A DNA stretch of 64,000 bases from Bacteroidia bacterium (GCA_030430205.1 JAUIGE010000015.1:1-64000); one strand, 5' to 3'. Positions 53,933 through 62,596 are shown, numbered from the stretch's first letter. Translations and numbers: made by a program. The notes: a model not told the origin generated them from the sequence alone.

Positions 53933-53969
53933 TTGATGAGACGAAGAATTTGAAACTATCTCACCACCT
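53933..53969 (+). promoter_or_regulatory. copy 1 of a bipartite motif shared with the sigma-factor leader
   Basis: TTGATGAGACGAA, 15 bp, then TCACCACCT. The identical two words with identical spacing occur at 58032-58068 just before the sigma factor start. This copy lies between the CHAT gene stop and the T9SS gene. Its role is unknown. Confidence 0.45.
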
Positions 53970-53977
53970 CAAGGGGA

Positions 53978-56833
53978 TTATTTTGAAAAAAAAGCAGAGA
54001 AGGCTGGTTTTGGGCTAACTTTTAGGATGATCAAAACTATAAGGATGATTCCAATAAGGATCAGGATCCATTTGTATGGCGCTGAGGGAGGCGTTTTATC
54101 TTTTCCCCAGTGGGAAAAATTGGCCCAGAAATAGGGATGAACTACATCTGGCGAAGCAGTTGCCAGAAAATTATTTCTGCTTTTGTCAAAAGCTGCCAAT
54201 GAGCTTTCTCCCTTTGCCAGGCGAGCATAAAAATCAGGAAACAATTCCTCTGTTACCCGTGCATCTGCTTTCCACCGACTTTGTACGACAGTGCTGGCAC
54301 CCGCATAACTAAATGCGCGCGCCAAACTCAAAACCCCTTCTCCTGAAGCTAATTTTCCTTTTCCCACATCACAGGCGGCAAGCGTTACCAGGGAGGCTGG
54401 CAACTGGAGATTGTAAATTTCATGGGCGTATAAGCGCTCCTGAACAGCTGTATGCGGTTGAAATTGAAGGTAGGCATCCCAGGGACTCACTTCATCCGGA
54501 TAGCCATGCACAGAAAGATGGACATAGCGAAAGTTGCTTATTTCTTGTGTCAAAACGGCTTTATTTCCTGATATTCCATCAAAACTTTTTCCATCCAAAT
54601 AAGCCAGAATCCGGGCACCCAGCTGTTGGTTTTGCTTCAATGCAAAGTCACCTTCATAAGTAGGTGCAAAGATCGCAATCCCTTGTTCTGCCTTTTGAGC
54701 TTGAGAAGCAGCATGCATCATACCCAATGAATGAATGTAACCTAACTCTTTTTGGGCACAGAGATAGGGAAGCTTTCGATATATGGCGGAAACAGACAGG
54801 TTTCCAATATCGGGAAAGACCGGAGCTGTAAGCAGTACCTCAAAGGGCAGATATGCCAAAGGACCATCAGGCATGATGAACACTTTGCTCTGAGCTCCAA
54901 TTTGAGTCAAATTTCCCAACAGAATTTGGTATAACTCAGCACTGCTTTGTATAAAGGCCTGAAGGCTTTCTTTGCTGTTATCTGGCTGAGCCAAAAGTGT
55001 TTGAAATGAATCATAACTCTCTTCCCATTCCTTAAAAGGCGGGAGCTCATTCATCGTGAAGCGATCGTGATCTGTATACAACACGAAGGATCGTTTTTCT
55101 CCCCAGAAAAAAGCAATCAGCCCTGCATCTTTATCCAATTTCCGGATGTAGCCCTTTATATCAGCAGGCTGAATAGCCATCTTTTTATCAGCATAAATAG
55201 GATAGCTATCGGCAATTTCTGCCCGAAGAAGGCGGTATTTTTCCTGAAGTTGAAATAACTCCTTCTGCATTTCATGGATTTTTTCTGGCTCATGCAATCG
55301 CTGCATTTCCGTTCGAACGAAACTGATATTGGATAGAAGGTCTCGTTCGCGTGAATAAAGGCTATCGGCCATTTCTGTTGAAAGCAAGCTTTCGCTCTTT
55401 TGGCGTTCGGCAAATAAAATCCCAGCATGGTAGCGCTCCATCCAGCACAAGGCCATCAGGTTTTCCCCATCAAAAGGGTCATGAAGTGACATAAACGGCT
55501 CATAGGATTGTTTCAGGTCATAAATCACGGCCAATGCTCCCTCCGTAATTTGGCGAATATAGCTTGACAAAAGCAATTTGCTCGCTTCTGCTGTTCTATC
55601 TTCTCGTAATTTCAGGTAGAGTTGGTACGCTTGTTCATATTGATCCAAGGCACGAAATAGCAGGTCACTCTTGCCCTTTTGAGCCCTGGATTCCTGCTGG
55701 TACAAATCCCCCATTTGGATATAAATCGGCAAGGCAATTTGAGGGTAAATCAGGTTTTCTCCCGCGGCATCACCTGCTGCTTCCTGAGTCGGTATTTTCA
55801 GGAAAGAAAGTCCTCGCTTCAGGTGTGCTTGTGCTTTGGCAAATTGGGCCATTTTCGCATATTGCTCCGCAATCATCTGTTCTCCCTCGGCCAGATCCAG
55901 AAATCTGTAGGGGTCTCTTTCTTTCCGAATTTTTTGTGCCTGCCTGAAGGCATCCAGCGCCAGGCTGTCCTTTGCCTGCATCCCAAAAATATGCCCCTGA
56001 ATCTCCCAGGCTACCTGTGGTAAGTAAGGCTGCTCAGGCTGCTGCTGAGATCGGGCAAAGTCCAGAAAGTACTGGGAACTATCGGGCATTTCCTTACCTA
56101 GATAAGCCCAGGCCACGCCATAAGCTGCTTCGATCCGGATATAGGGATAATAATAATCCAGGCAAGAGGCAAAATAAGCCCTGCTATTGTCCCAGTCCTC
56201 CAGCTTTCTGTAGACTATCCCTAACTGCATATAACAGGTCGCTATATGCCCAAAATAGGGATAGCCTGCTTCTGCCCATATCTCCATCGACTTTTCAAAT
56301 TGGCTTAATGAAGACAACCAATCTCCTTCCGTATAAAAAACAGTTCCCAGCATAAAGTAGAAAGTAGATCTTTCTTCATATTTAGTGGGGGCATAGGTTT
56401 GATACATGTTCAGGCTTTTGTCATAATGCCGTTTGGCCTCCTTCAGGCGGCCGATCCGCCTGAAGAAATAGCCCTGATTTGCCAGGGCATCGGCATAGGC
56501 AATCGTCGTATCTGACAGATAATGAGAAATGCTGTCCAGGGCTTCCTGCCCTTTTGGAAAAGCCTTCCAAAAACCCTTTTCATCATTGACCAGGCTTTTT
56601 ACCCAAAAATTATACGCTTTCGCATAACTCTGCCAATTTTGCACCTTTCGTGAGCTGTCAACAGCAGCCTCCCATCTGCTTGCCAGTTGCGGGTTAGTTT
56701 GCTGCGAATAAAGTTCCTGCAGGAGGCAGGGCGTCACTAAACATAAGGTGAGTAGGCAATATTTTACCTGTAACGGAAATAAGGTATTCAATTCTTTGGA
56801 TTGATTGTGAATGGATGCTAATGCCCTGCTCAA
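53978..56833 (-). CDS. exported TPR-CHAT peptidase with C-terminal membrane anchor
   Basis: The 951-residue protein has a hydrophobic signal-like stretch (YCLLTLCLVTPCLLQELYSQQ). About 500 residues of TPR repeats follow (IAYADALANQGYFFRRIGRLKEAKRHYDKSLNMY and others). A CHAT domain spans about 560-910, with catalytic His776 in VHLSVHGYPDEVSPWDA and Cys821 in LVTLAACDVGKGKLASGEG, then VVQSRWKADARVTEELFPDFYARL. A transmembrane helix (WILILIGIILIVLIILK) near 922-938 ends the protein. CHAT domains are caspase-like peptidases, often bound to TPR sensors. With the signal and C-terminal anchor, the peptidase should face the periplasm. It is divergent from a sigma factor/TPR membrane gene pair, which suggests a shared signalling role. 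Confidence 0.88.
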   Translation of the reverse strand: MSRALASIHNQSKELNTLFPLQVKYCLLTLCLVTPCLLQELYSQQTNPQLASRWEAAVDSSRKVQNWQSYAKAYNFWVKSLVNDEKGFWKAFPKGQEALDSISHYLSDTTIAYADALANQGYFFRRIGRLKEAKRHYDKSLNMYQTYAPTKYEERSTFYFMLGTVFYTEGDWLSSLSQFEKSMEIWAEAGYPYFGHIATCYMQLGIVYRKLEDWDNSRAYFASCLDYYYPYIRIEAAYGVAWAYLGKEMPDSSQYFLDFARSQQQPEQPYLPQVAWEIQGHIFGMQAKDSLALDAFRQAQKIRKERDPYRFLDLAEGEQMIAEQYAKMAQFAKAQAHLKRGLSFLKIPTQEAAGDAAGENLIYPQIALPIYIQMGDLYQQESRAQKGKSDLLFRALDQYEQAYQLYLKLREDRTAEASKLLLSSYIRQITEGALAVIYDLKQSYEPFMSLHDPFDGENLMALCWMERYHAGILFAERQKSESLLSTEMADSLYSRERDLLSNISFVRTEMQRLHEPEKIHEMQKELFQLQEKYRLLRAEIADSYPIYADKKMAIQPADIKGYIRKLDKDAGLIAFFWGEKRSFVLYTDHDRFTMNELPPFKEWEESYDSFQTLLAQPDNSKESLQAFIQSSAELYQILLGNLTQIGAQSKVFIMPDGPLAYLPFEVLLTAPVFPDIGNLSVSAIYRKLPYLCAQKELGYIHSLGMMHAASQAQKAEQGIAIFAPTYEGDFALKQNQQLGARILAYLDGKSFDGISGNKAVLTQEISNFRYVHLSVHGYPDEVSPWDAYLQFQPHTAVQERLYAHEIYNLQLPASLVTLAACDVGKGKLASGEGVLSLARAFSYAGASTVVQSRWKADARVTEELFPDFYARLAKGESSLAAFDKSRNNFLATASPDVVHPYFWANFSHWGKDKTPPSAPYKWILILIGIILIVLIILKVSPKPAFSAFFSK

Positions 56834-56932
56834 ACTTAAAAAGGGCTACGGTTTTGCCTTATTTTTTCCCGAAAAATAGCATAAATTTGTAATTAAATGC
56901 AGACCGTGAATTCCTTTTCACCAAAGCATCTG

Positions 56933-56956
56933 AAAGCCTCCCTGCCCGGAGGCTTT
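56933..56956. terminator. hairpin terminator
   Basis: AAAGCCTCC pairs with GGAGGCTTT (9 bp) around a 6-nt loop, followed on the plus strand by TCTTTTTATTG and on the minus strand by CAG-rich sequence. It lies 6 bp past the T9SS stop at 56962, so it ends that gene and may also act on the plus strand. Confidence 0.65.
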
Positions 56957-56961
56957 TCTTT

Positions 56962-57906
56962 TTATTGTTTTATGATCTGATATACACCTTTTTCTTTACC
57001 TTCCAGGGTAGCATGGAGGAAGTACATTCCTCTGGGAAGATCAGCCAGCCACAACTTTTGTGAGTCACCAGCATTTTCCCAACTTTGTTCATAAACCTTA
57101 TGCCCAAGCATATCCCAGATACTGACTTTCAGATGTCCAAGAGAACCCTCTGGAAGTCTTATGGAAACTCCTTGCTGAAAGGGATTGGGGAAAAGCTGGA
57201 GCTGCTGATAAGCAGTTGATTCTGTGCCAGAAAATCTACTATTATTACCCCCAAAACTATCCTCTCCGATAAAGGGCGATACATCTGCCCCACAAACAAG
57301 GGTTCGCACATTATACTTTAGGAAAGGTTTGTAAGTCTGGGGGTAACTAAATTCCATCTTTGAAATAATATTCCCAGGAGAGGGGTAGGTTACTGGAATA
57401 TTACTTGAAAAATATAAGGTAAAATTTAGATACCAACTGATAAGGCTACCCACCGTATCTCGTGAAACGGTAAAAGGGACGGTAGAAGCTCCATTAATAC
57501 AATTAAAAAACAGGGAAAAAGAAGTTCCGGTAACACTTCCCAAGGGTAAGGCCAAGGTACCATCCAGTGAGTTTCCAGCCTCATCCAGTAACCAAACACT
57601 GAGGTCGATGCGTTGATGGTTTGCGGAGTCAAATCTTATGCTAATATTGTGCTCTATTGCCACGTATGCGGACTTTGCTTTGCCAAAAATAGAATGTACG
57701 CAATCTGACATAGTCACATAATCTTTGGTTGGATCGCCATGACCAAGGGTACCGTCTATGATAATGCCATGAGAGGGTCCTGGATTCGTAGGAGGTGGCG
57801 GAGGGGGGGGGACCGCAGGAGGAGTTCCAATTAAAAGGGTTCCTGATCCAAAGACAAAGAATAAGAGCAAGGGGATAAACCGGGAGAAAGATGTAATTTG
57901 TTTCAT
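56962..57906 (-). CDS. T9SS-secreted protein with proline-rich N-terminus
   Basis: The 314-residue protein starts with a signal peptide (RFIPLLLFFVFGSGTLLIG) followed by a run of prolines (AVPPPPPPPTNPGPS), encoded in part by nine consecutive cytosines on the coding strand (G9 at 57803-57811). The middle domain is beta-rich and not recognised. The C-terminus is a T9SS sorting domain (LFPNPFQQGVSIRLPEG ... PRGMYFLHATLEGKEKGVYQIIKQ). A slip in the C9 run right after the signal peptide would abolish secretion of the mature part, so phase variation is possible. It sits between the CHAT gene and the divergent sigma factor gene. Confidence 0.8.
   Translation of the reverse strand: MKQITSFSRFIPLLLFFVFGSGTLLIGTPPAVPPPPPPPTNPGPSHGIIIDGTLGHGDPTKDYVTMSDCVHSIFGKAKSAYVAIEHNISIRFDSANHQRIDLSVWLLDEAGNSLDGTLALPLGSVTGTSFSLFFNCINGASTVPFTVSRDTVGSLISWYLNFTLYFSSNIPVTYPSPGNIISKMEFSYPQTYKPFLKYNVRTLVCGADVSPFIGEDSFGGNNSRFSGTESTAYQQLQLFPNPFQQGVSIRLPEGSLGHLKVSIWDMLGHKVYEQSWENAGDSQKLWLADLPRGMYFLHATLEGKEKGVYQIIKQ
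57803..57811. repeat. G9 homopolymer in the T9SS gene
   Basis: Nine guanines in a row on the plus strand (C9 on the coding strand) within the proline codons of the T9SS protein gene. A second frame is open over 108 codons across this point. Confidence 0.9.
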
Positions 57907-58031
57907 GTGAATGACGAATTAAATGATAATTATCCATGATGCAAAACACCCGGTGATTCCTTTTCACATAAATTTTTAGGCTTTATCCCTCCTGCCCGAA
58001 GGTTTTTCCACTTAGAAAAAAAAGCCGTTAT

Positions 58032-58068
58032 TTGATGAGACGAAAGTTCATCCTCCTCATCACCACCT
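58032..58068 (+). promoter_or_regulatory. copy 2 of the bipartite motif, directly before the sigma factor ATG
   Basis: TTGATGAGACGAA, 15 bp, TCACCACCT, then ATG at 58069. GATGAG and CTCATC inside it can pair, so it may form an RNA hairpin near the ribosome site, or be a promoter or operator. It matches 53933-53969 in both words and spacing. Confidence 0.5.
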
Positions 58069-58653
58069 ATGGCGAAAAAAAATCCAAAACAATATACAGA
58101 GCAGGAAATCCTGACGGGATTGCAACAGGAAACCGGCAGCCGTCAACTATTTATCCGGATATTGTATGAGCAAAATATGGACTTTATCTATAGCGGGATT
58201 AAACGCTTCAGATTGAGTTTTGAAGATGCGCAGGATGCCTATTCTGACGCACTTATAGGCGTTTGCAGGCAAATAGAGCAGGGCAATTTCAGAGGTGAAA
58301 GCAAGCTTTCTACCTATCTTTTTCAATCTTTTTCCAACCGATGTGTAGATAGAACCCGAAAAAGTTCGTCTCATATAATTGAAGAGGAATTGGAACAGTA
58401 CACCCACTTACCCGAAAAGGCCTTATCTATCATCAAACAATTGGAGATACATGATGAGGTGCGAACGGTAAGACATTTGATGGGGCAATTGGGAGAAAAG
58501 TGCAAACAAATCCTCATGGACTCGGAATACTATGGCTATAGTATGGAAGAAATAGCAGAAAGAATGGGCTTCAACAAAGCATCAACAGCCTCTAACATCA
58601 AATACAGATGCATGAAGCGCCTCAGAGATTTACTTGCAAAGACTACTAACTGA
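58069..58653 (+). CDS. sigma-70 family RNA polymerase sigma factor
   Basis: The 194-residue protein has region 2 (FIRILYEQNMDFIYSGIKRFRLSFEDAQDAYSDALIGVCRQIEQGNF ... KLSTYLFQSFSNRCVDRTRK) and region 4 (MGQLGEKCKQILMDSEYYGYSMEEIAERMGFNKASTASNIKYRCMKRLRDLL). The layout is an ECF-like two-domain sigma. The gene product is followed 7 bp later by a TPR membrane protein gene, in the position usual for an anti-sigma partner. A CHAT peptidase gene lies divergently beyond a T9SS gene. The start fits the conserved MAKKNPKQYTEQEIL. Confidence 0.93.
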   Translation: MAKKNPKQYTEQEILTGLQQETGSRQLFIRILYEQNMDFIYSGIKRFRLSFEDAQDAYSDALIGVCRQIEQGNFRGESKLSTYLFQSFSNRCVDRTRKSSSHIIEEELEQYTHLPEKALSIIKQLEIHDEVRTVRHLMGQLGEKCKQILMDSEYYGYSMEEIAERMGFNKASTASNIKYRCMKRLRDLLAKTTN

Positions 58654-58660
58654 GAAACAG

Positions 58661-59401
58661 ATGGAGACACACGAACATGAATTATATAGCCGTTTTGAGC
58701 AGTATCTTTCGCATGCCTTATCCAGGGAGGAAAAAATAGTGCTGGAACAAGAGCTGGAGGATTCTGTCGAAATCCGGCGGGAATTTGAAGCCTTTCTCCG
58801 AAGCAAAAAGCTTGCTTATGCAGCGGGCAGGTATGACCAAAAGGAAAAGCTCCACGCGATTTCATCGCGTCATCAGGCTATCAGATTAAGGCGCAAGCGC
58901 CTTTGGATAGGCGGCAGCCTGCTGGCTGCCGTGGTGGTGATTTTGTTTGCGCTGAATACAATTCAGCTGATTGGCGGCGCCAGCAGCCCGGCGGAAATTT
59001 TTGCCGAAAATTTCTCCCTTCCTGCAACCCCGGCTCCCATGGGAGCCCGGGAGGACAGCATGCTATTTGCTGCACATCAATCCTTTGAAAAAGGCGATTT
59101 CGAGCGTGCCATCACGCTATACCAAAGCATTCCTGCTGATAGCCTGACGGCCTTTGGCAAATCCCAAATAGCCCTTTTTGTGGGCTTAGGCTACATGAGA
59201 CAGCAAAATGGCTCAGCTGCCCGATCAAGTTTTTCTGCTGCTGTGCAGCATCAGGAGCAGGCCGACTGGTACAGCGCACTCAGCTGGTTGCAGGAGAAAG
59301 GACTGGAAGTTCAGGCCCAAAAGGCCTTTGAAAGCATCGCAAGATCTCCCGGACACTACTACCAGGAAAGAGCCAAAAGGATTTTGGAAAAATTGGAATA
59401 A
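58661..59401 (+). CDS. TPR membrane protein, probable partner of the sigma factor
   Basis: From the ATG at 58661 the product is 246 residues (METHEHELYSRFEQYLSHALSREEK). A charged cytoplasmic N-terminal helix-rich part (about 1-80) has the look of an anti-sigma-type N-terminus. It is followed by an Arg/Lys stretch and one transmembrane helix (IGGSLLAAVVVILFALNTIQLIGG). The C-terminal part is TPR-like (AHQSFEKGDFERAITLYQSIPADSLTAFGKSQIALFVGLGYMRQQNGSAARSSFSAAV). So a membrane anchor links a cytosolic sigma-proximal part to a periplasmic TPR domain. Anti-sigma activity is inferred from position and topology only. The upstream ATG at 58634 would overlap the sigma stop. Confidence 0.75.
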   Translation: METHEHELYSRFEQYLSHALSREEKIVLEQELEDSVEIRREFEAFLRSKKLAYAAGRYDQKEKLHAISSRHQAIRLRRKRLWIGGSLLAAVVVILFALNTIQLIGGASSPAEIFAENFSLPATPAPMGAREDSMLFAAHQSFEKGDFERAITLYQSIPADSLTAFGKSQIALFVGLGYMRQQNGSAARSSFSAAVQHQEQADWYSALSWLQEKGLEVQAQKAFESIARSPGHYYQERAKRILEKLE

Positions 59402-59454
59402 CAGAAAATGTCGAATTCGGAAAAATGTGTATCTTTTCATCAAAAACAAGCATC

Positions 59455-60258
59455 ATGAAAAGATACCTCCTCCTCCTTCTCCCTTTGTTTTTGATCCTTG
59501 CCTGCAATGAAACTGTTTCAGAAAAGCAGCCCACATTTCCCCAGGGGGAATGGATAGACCTCACCTACCCTTTCGACCGCAGCACGGTCTACTGGCCTAC
59601 CTCTCAGCCATTTGGCTTTGATACGGTCTTTGCCGGTATGACCGACAAGGGCTATTATTATTCCGCATTCAACATACAGGGAGCCGAGCATGGCGGCACG
59701 CATATAGATGCGCCCATACACTTTGCCCAGGGCAAAATTCCCGTAGATCAGATCCCCATAGAGCAGTTGGTAGGCGACGCCATCGTGGTAGATGTCTCAG
59801 CAAATGCAGCCCAAAACCCTGATTATCAGGTGCAAGTCTCAGACTTTGAAGCCTGGGAGAAAGCCAACGGCCAGATACCCGATGGGGCCATCGTGCTGCT
59901 CCGCACAGGCTTTGGCCAGTACTGGCCCAATGCCGAGCGCTATATGGGCACCGCCCAGCGGGGAGCCGAGGCTGTTGCCAAACTGCACTTCCCCGGCCTG
60001 CATCCCGACGCAGCCAGCTGGCTGACGACCCAGCGCTCCATCAAGGCCATCGGCCTTGACACGCCGTCCATCGACTATGGACAATCGACCTTGTTTGAGA
60101 GTCACCGCATCTTATTTGCGGCGGAGATCCCTGCATTTGAAAATGTGGGACATTTAGACAAGTTGCCCGCCAGGGGCGCGTGGGTCTTTGCGCTTCCTAT
60201 GCGCATCAAAGGGGGGAGCGGTGCTCCTTTGAGGATTGTGGCGCTGCTGCCTGGGTGA
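59455..60258 (+). CDS. cyclase family (kynurenine formamidase-like) lipoprotein
   Basis: From the ATG at 59455 it is 267 residues with a lipobox (LLLPLFLILACNE). The metal-binding signature AEHGGTHIDAPIHF matches HxGTHxDxPxH of the cyclase/formamidase family, whose members hydrolyse amides such as N-formylkynurenine or close cyclic products. LLRTGF and GLHPDAASWL follow, then GLDTPSIDYGQS. The lipoprotein anchor points to a periplasmic form with an unknown substrate. The longer frame from 59425 lacks support. It follows the TPR membrane gene by 53 bp on the same strand. Confidence 0.88.
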   Translation: MKRYLLLLLPLFLILACNETVSEKQPTFPQGEWIDLTYPFDRSTVYWPTSQPFGFDTVFAGMTDKGYYYSAFNIQGAEHGGTHIDAPIHFAQGKIPVDQIPIEQLVGDAIVVDVSANAAQNPDYQVQVSDFEAWEKANGQIPDGAIVLLRTGFGQYWPNAERYMGTAQRGAEAVAKLHFPGLHPDAASWLTTQRSIKAIGLDTPSIDYGQSTLFESHRILFAAEIPAFENVGHLDKLPARGAWVFALPMRIKGGSGAPLRIVALLPG

Positions 60259-60427
60259 TGGGGCTGATATCGCCTTTTTCCACTCCTCAAATTTTAGCAT
60301 AAACTAGAAATGGATTGCTTGAATATCAAGTTCTTTTAAGTAATTTTAATTCAATATTTTGAAAGTCTAATTTTCTCAGAAACAAAATCGACTCATCGAA
60401 ATTTTTAGTGGGTTACTAAAAAATATT

Positions 60428-60515
60428 GTCATTTCGATGAGGCTTTGCGAAGAGAAATCTCCTGAACTCCAGTAATCAATTGCTCCTGAGATGTCTCCCA
60501 AAACTTCGTTATGAC
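60428..60515. repeat. long imperfect palindrome, interspersed-repeat-like
   Basis: GTCATTTCGA near the left end and TCGTTATGAC near the right end pair. The inner arms GAGAAATCTCCTGA and CTCCTGAGATGTCTCCC are also inverted. Such 80-100 nt palindromes with GTCATTTCGA ends are familiar interspersed repeats in Bacteroidota genomes. It fills much of the 311-bp gap 60259-60569; nothing else is seen there. Confidence 0.65.
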
Positions 60516-60569
60516 ACCTTGGATTACCTCCACTAATATTTCCAATAAACCCAAAAATCCAATCGCCTT

Positions 60570-62417
60570 ATGAAACTTGTAAAGATATTTGAGATAGTTA
60601 ATCAACTCGAAAAGAATTCATTTCTAAAGATTTTAGACAGCATCATTTCAGAATCTAAAAAATTAGATAAGGATGTCCAGATAATCTTAAATGAAAATGA
60701 TGGTCAAATAAAAAATGCTGATAATATCAATATTGCAAATGTTTTTTATCTAACACAAAAGACTTTTCAAGAAAAATTAGCGGATGAATTGCTGATGAGA
60801 ATCCATCTCTCATTAGCAATTGATATTTTGATTCGCGATGGAAATTGTATTATGTCAAGGGAATGGTTTAACCTACTTTTGAAAAAAGAGGTGAAAAATT
60901 TAAAGGATAGAATTAAAAAATTCAATGATGAAAACTTTGAGGAATCTAAGTTTCTTGAAGAAGATCGTAGCAGAGATTATATGATCTTCAAAAAGTGTGT
61001 GCATACTGCTTATTTCAATGATACATGGAACAATAGAGAGCCAACTATTACAAATGATGAACTAACCATTTTGAACACATTAGCTGAATGCCTGGAACTT
61101 TCAAAAGATGAATATCGAACAATCTTTTACGCTGTAAACCCGCTGAAAGAAATTGATATAGATTCATTGATAAAGGAATTGAGGGATCTCGGAATTCTCT
61201 TTTATTCAAAAAAGAATTACACACTTTATATTCCTGATGAGATGGTAAGTGTATTACGAGAAATACGAGGTTTCTCTATAGCAAATAAACACTACCGAAG
61301 AATTTTAAAAACCCTGAAAGACTCTCAATTAAACCAAATTTGTAAAAGACATTCAATTGACAGAAAAAATGAAAGGAGTGAAAAAATTTCTGAAATAATC
61401 AGCCAGGGAATTCCAATTCAAAGTGTATTAGCAAAAGATATTTACAAGGAGGGTACTACTAAAACTGAAATCAAAAAATACATTTCCGAGCTTATTGAAA
61501 AGGGTCTGGGAATAGAGCTAAAAACCTTGGGTTCCACAGCAGAAGATAGGATAGGTTTATTAATTGATCATTTTCATGAAATAGACAAAGATGAAAAGCT
61601 ATCAATATCGCAAGATGGATATTCTGATTTACTAAAAGACATGGATCGGGTTTTTCCAAAATTTAACACAAGAATTAAAAAGGAATTTGAATTGCAGCCC
61701 GAAAATGTAATGGACAGGGAACTCATGATCGATTACAATCTTAAGCCACGAGATTTATTGGATTTATTGGAAAGAGAAGAGGCGCTTAAGTTCTGTGAAG
61801 TATTAGAAATCAAATCCAGGGGTAATCTGGTTGAAAATATTTTAGAAGCCTACAGAGATAATGATGACATCCTTTTGGAAAATTATGTTGCGATCAGTAA
61901 CAGAGACCTTAATGCACTAAAGGAGAATGGAATTAGAATAAAAGAAAGCGAAATAGGGGTAAAGTTTGAAGATTTAACGAAGAAGATTCTTCAAAATTTA
62001 GGATTTAATGTTGATGAAAATCTCCGAAATCAATTAAACACTGCAAAAAACAAGATTGATCTTATCATAAATCTAGGGGATAACGAAATAATCGTCGTCG
62101 AATGTAAAACAACGAAAGATCCAGAATTCAAGAAGTACGCAACAACTTCAAGGCAGATCAAATCCTATTATCAGTTGGCTGAAAGCAATGGTTTTAAGGT
62201 CCAGAAAACATTGCTTGTTTCTCATGATTTCACGGATGAATTCATCAAAGGCTGTGAACTGGATTTTGAAATAAATCTCTCCTTATTAAAATCAGCGTCC
62301 CTAATTTCAATTTTGGAAGGGTTCAAAGAATCGAAATTGGCAAAATTTCCCTACAAGTTATTATTCAGAGATGTTGTACTAGATGAAAAAAGAATCGTAA
62401 GGTCTTTAAAAAAATAA
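60570..62417 (+). CDS. restriction-endonuclease-like protein with SAP-like repeats
   Basis: The 615-residue, AT-rich gene encodes a C-terminal PD-(D/E)xK nuclease domain (about 463-560). Glu467 in KFEDLTKKIL, Asp497 in KIDLIINL and Glu511-Cys-Lys513 in VVECKTTKD give the Mrr-like active site. Two helical repeats before it (LKDSQLNQICKRHSIDRKNERSEKISEII near 253, and ALKFCEVLEIKSRGNLVENIL near 408) resemble SAP DNA-binding motifs. The first 240 residues are helical and unrecognised. No methyltransferase or specificity gene is adjacent, so it may be a modification-dependent or stand-alone defence nuclease. It lies just past the 3' end of ssrA, a frequent island site, next to a palindromic repeat. 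Confidence 0.72.
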   Translation: MKLVKIFEIVNQLEKNSFLKILDSIISESKKLDKDVQIILNENDGQIKNADNINIANVFYLTQKTFQEKLADELLMRIHLSLAIDILIRDGNCIMSREWFNLLLKKEVKNLKDRIKKFNDENFEESKFLEEDRSRDYMIFKKCVHTAYFNDTWNNREPTITNDELTILNTLAECLELSKDEYRTIFYAVNPLKEIDIDSLIKELRDLGILFYSKKNYTLYIPDEMVSVLREIRGFSIANKHYRRILKTLKDSQLNQICKRHSIDRKNERSEKISEIISQGIPIQSVLAKDIYKEGTTKTEIKKYISELIEKGLGIELKTLGSTAEDRIGLLIDHFHEIDKDEKLSISQDGYSDLLKDMDRVFPKFNTRIKKEFELQPENVMDRELMIDYNLKPRDLLDLLEREEALKFCEVLEIKSRGNLVENILEAYRDNDDILLENYVAISNRDLNALKENGIRIKESEIGVKFEDLTKKILQNLGFNVDENLRNQLNTAKNKIDLIINLGDNEIIVVECKTTKDPEFKKYATTSRQIKSYYQLAESNGFKVQKTLLVSHDFTDEFIKGCELDFEINLSLLKSASLISILEGFKESKLAKFPYKLLFRDVVLDEKRIVRSLKK

Positions 62418-62459
62418 TGAAGCATGACTTGGGATAATTCTTGAAAAAATTATTGGTAG

Positions 62460-62591
62460 GCACCCCAAAAGAAACAAAGGATTGAACTGGTACTCACCAA
62501 GTTACAAGAATTAACACCAAGAAATGGCCGATATAATGAAGAAATCTTAAGGAAAAGGGAAAAATTTGAAAAAGATTTTTTCAGCACCTAA
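62460..62591 (+). pseudogene. short open remnant between the nuclease gene and ssrA
   Basis: Forty-three codons are open after a TAG and end in TAA, without any start codon. The text (RIELVLTKLQELTPRNGR, then EEILRKREKFEKDFFST) looks like real helical protein, so it may be the tail of a lost gene. No family assigned. Confidence 0.25.
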
Positions 62592-62596
62592 ACACA

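Noticed and set aside
57641-57967. 108-codon frame overlapping the start of the T9SS gene
   Set aside because: It has no signal or domain and lies in another frame of a convincing gene; of interest only because a slip in the G9 tract could join frames.
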